This document shows, piece after piece, positions 31,512 to 33,436 of a stretch of DNA of 33,436 bases; position 1 is the first letter of the stretch, and each line of letters opens with the position of its first letter. The notes under the pieces were generated by a model. It saw nothing but the letters and a program-made list of their open reading frames with translations, ran no database searches and was not told the origin of the DNA. Origin of the DNA: DATHYU01 sp033722675 (GTDB lineage Bacteria; Actinomycetota; Acidimicrobiia; Spongiisociales; UBA11373). A program made the translations under genes and the position numbers. The stretch is from assembly GCA_033722675.1 (NCBI GenBank), contig JAWVYO010000017.1, forward strand, positions 1 to 33,436, written 5' to 3'.

Positions 31512-32798
31512 ATGACAGACAAGGCGACGCTCGGCCATCCGGGCGGGACGGAGGAACTCGAGATCGTCCCGGCTGTGAAGGGCAACGCCGGGATCGACAT
31601 CAACGCGCTGCGCGCCGACACCGGGTACGTGACCCTGGACTACGGGTTCGCCAACACCGCGGGCACGAAGAGCTCGGTCAGCTTCATCGACGGCGGTGAG
31701 GGCGAGCTGCGCTACCGCGGGTATCCCATCGAACAGCTCGCCGAGCGGTCGACCTTCCTCGAGACCGCCTACCTGCTCTTCCACGGCGAACTCCCCGAAC
31801 AGGACGAACTCGACCGCTGGGTGTACGAGATCACCCACCACACGCTCCTGAACGAAGAGATGAAGCGGCTGTTCGACGCCTTCCCCAAGAGCGCCCACCC
31901 CATGGCGATCCTCGCGTCGGCCACGAACGCGCTGGCGACCTTCTACCCCGAGATCCACGACCCGCAGAACCATTCGGCCGTGGTCGAGTCCGCGGTCCGC
32001 CTCATCGCGAAGATGCCGACGGTGGCGGCCTTCGCCTACAAGAAGTCCATCGGGCAGCCGTACATCTACCCCCGCAACGACCTCGACTACTCGGCGAACT
32101 TCCTCCGCATGATGTTCGGCCTCCCCGTGGAGGACTACGACGTCGATCCGGTGATCGCCAAGGCGCTCGACGTGCTGCTCATCCTGCACGCCGATCACGG
32201 CCAGAACTGCTCGACCTCCACCGTCCGCCTGGTCGGCAGCAGCCACGCCAACCTCTTCGCCTCGGTGGCCGCGGGGATCAACGCGCTGTGGGGCCCCCTC
32301 CACGGCGGGGCGAACCAGCGGGTGCTCGAGATGCTCGACATGATCGTCGCCGACGGCGGCGACAGCCGGAAGTTCCTCGACAAGGCGAAGGACAAGTCCG
32401 ATCCGTTCCGCCTGTGGGGATTCGGCCACCGCGTGTACAAGAACTACGACCCTCGCGCGAAGATCCTCAAGGAGTTCGCCCATGAGGTCATCACCCGCAT
32501 CGGTGCCGACGACCCGGTCCTCGAGGTGGCGCTCTCGCTGGAGGAGGCCGCGCTCACCGAGGACTACTTCATCGAGCGGAAGCTCTACCCGAACGTCGAC
32601 TTCTACTCCGGGATCATGTTCCGGGCGCTCGGCTTCCCGGTGCGGATGTTCACCCCGCTGTTCGCCATCGGACGTCTGCCGGGCTGGATCGCCCAGTGGA
32701 AGGAGATGAGCGAGGACTCGAACACCCGGATCGGTCGCCCCCGTCAGATCTACGTCGGGTACGACGACCGGGACTACACGCCGATCGACGAGCGCTGA
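31512..32798 (+). CDS. gltA: Citrate synthase
   Basis: A 428-residue type II citrate synthase, condensing acetyl-CoA with oxaloacetate in the TCA cycle. The three catalytic residues are in place: His in LHADHGQNCSTSTVRLVGSS, His in WGPLHGGANQRVLEML, and Asp in YPNVDFYSGIMFRALG. The N-terminal GYVTLDYGFANTAGTKSSVS and YRGYPIEQLAE are typical of the hexameric Gram-negative/actinobacterial type, and FGHRVYKNYDPRAKI is the binding-loop motif. A GAGGAGAAG ribosome binding site precedes the ATG by about 8 nt. It follows the EF-G2-like gene by 22 bp and is probably cotranscribed with it. Confidence 0.98.
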   Translation: MTDKATLGHPGGTEELEIVPAVKGNAGIDINALRADTGYVTLDYGFANTAGTKSSVSFIDGGEGELRYRGYPIEQLAERSTFLETAYLLFHGELPEQDELDRWVYEITHHTLLNEEMKRLFDAFPKSAHPMAILASATNALATFYPEIHDPQNHSAVVESAVRLIAKMPTVAAFAYKKSIGQPYIYPRNDLDYSANFLRMMFGLPVEDYDVDPVIAKALDVLLILHADHGQNCSTSTVRLVGSSHANLFASVAAGINALWGPLHGGANQRVLEMLDMIVADGGDSRKFLDKAKDKSDPFRLWGFGHRVYKNYDPRAKILKEFAHEVITRIGADDPVLEVALSLEEAALTEDYFIERKLYPNVDFYSGIMFRALGFPVRMFTPLFAIGRLPGWIAQWKEMSEDSNTRIGRPRQIYVGYDDRDYTPIDER

Positions 32799-32802
32799 AC
32801 CG

Positions 32803-33408
32803 ATGGCGATGTGGGCTCGGGAGTCCGAGCGACCGGACTGGGACGGCCTCGTCGTCGACGTCATCGAGGACGACGAGCCGGTGGGCATGGCCTACGAGGA
32901 CGCCGGCGAGGTCCTCGTCGAGTTCTTCCCCGACGAAGACGGCGAGCCCAGGCTGCTGGCCGTTCCGGAGGTGCAGATGGTCCTCGACACCGTCACGGCG
33001 ATGTTCGCCGAGGACGCACCCGACGGCACCGAGGACGACGCCACCCCCGCCGGTGTCGACCCCATCGACCAACTGGCCTCGGAGTTCGACGCGGCGGCGG
33101 CCGCCCGCGGTCCCGACGACGAGGGCTTCTATCCCCTGCCGGTGGCGCGCCAGGTCGTCGCCCGCTGCGACACGCTGGATCTCGCCGTGGCCTCCCTCGA
33201 GGCCTTCCGCGTCGTGGCCGGCCAGGTGGAGCCGATGCGAAACCTCCAGGTCGACGTCGCCGACGCCCATCGCGGCGAGGCCTGGGGCCTCTTCCGCTCG
33301 GGGTGCAACATCCAGGCGGCCGCCGTCCTCGAACGGTGGGCGCGACAGGGCACCATCCTCGTCGCCATGGAGGTCGAGGACGCCGGCGAGGACGTCTTCG
33401 TCCTGTAG
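32803..33408 (+). CDS. Acidic protein of unknown function
   Basis: A 201-residue protein I do not recognise. It is rich in Asp and Glu, starts MAMWARESERPDWDGLVVDV, and has no signal peptide or membrane segment. A flexible acidic middle (DAPDGTEDDATPAGVDP) joins an N-terminal part with beta-strand character (VGMAYEDAGEVLVEFFPDED) to a helical C-terminal part (FYPLPVARQVVARCDTLDLA, and NIQAAAVLERWARQGTILVA). It starts 4 nt after the citrate synthase stop, so it is likely in the same operon. The ATG at 32809 is an alternative start. Codon use looks like its neighbours, which supports a real gene. Confidence 0.75.
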   Translation: MAMWARESERPDWDGLVVDVIEDDEPVGMAYEDAGEVLVEFFPDEDGEPRLLAVPEVQMVLDTVTAMFAEDAPDGTEDDATPAGVDPIDQLASEFDAAAAARGPDDEGFYPLPVARQVVARCDTLDLAVASLEAFRVVAGQVEPMRNLQVDVADAHRGEAWGLFRSGCNIQAAAVLERWARQGTILVAMEVEDAGEDVFVL

Positions 33409-33436
33409 CCGACTGCGGGTAGCCCCCGGCGCGCGC

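Overview
This window reads as actinobacterial chromosome, most likely from Acidimicrobiia or a near relative. The base composition is very GC-rich. Gene order closely follows the mycobacterial pgsA-patA-pimA-pdxS-pdxT-yebC-ruvCAB ... yajC-secD-secF-apt-relA-glo2-hisS-aspS-rarA-alaS block. The phosphatidylinositol mannoside genes are an actinobacterial signature. The class-level placement is inference, since there is no rRNA gene in the window. Genes are packed tightly: no gene-free stretch exceeds 300 bases, and many start and stop codons overlap (ATGA, GTGA or TGATG).

Layout, left to right. Positions 1-5716 (minus strand) hold the start of alaS, a small DUF6167-like membrane protein, a MerB-like (alkylmercury lyase family) gene, rarA, aspS and hisS. 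The MerB-like frame is crossed by one TGA at the position of MerB's catalytic Cys159, and a 34-nt two-stem hairpin with a GGUC loop follows it. I read this as a selenoprotein with a bacterial SECIS element. Positions 5713-6369 encode a metallo-beta-lactamase-fold hydrolase. Positions 6399-11445 hold six pilin-like genes that form two tandem copies of one three-gene module (GspI/PilV-like, GspJ/PilW-like, GspK/PilX-like), set inside the housekeeping block between relA and the glyoxalase-like gene. Positions 11524-19506 carry relA, apt, secF, secD, yajC, tgt and queA. A plus-strand adenylate cyclase/TolB-like/TPR gene (19701-21452) interrupts this. Minus-strand transcription then resumes with a phosphotransferase translationally joined to ruvB, then ruvA, ruvC, yebC, pdxT, pdxS, a PimA-like glycosyltransferase, a PatA-like acyltransferase and a CDP-alcohol phosphatidyltransferase (to 29282). 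From 29435 the plus strand carries an EF-G2-like GTPase, citrate synthase and an acidic protein of unknown function.

How the genes fit together. pgsA, the acyltransferase and pimA make and mannosylate/acylate phosphatidylinositol. pdxS and pdxT form pyridoxal phosphate synthase. RuvABC resolves Holliday junctions. queA and tgt serve queuosine tRNA modification. yajC, secD and secF are the Sec translocon accessory complex. relA and apt link alarmone and purine metabolism. hisS, aspS and alaS charge tRNAs. The pilin modules lack an ATPase, platform protein or prepilin peptidase here, so those must lie elsewhere. Several units start with a TAnnnT hexamer 6-10 nt from the start codon, which suggests leaderless or nearly leaderless transcripts. 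I saw no tRNA, rRNA, CRISPR array, insertion sequence or phage genes.
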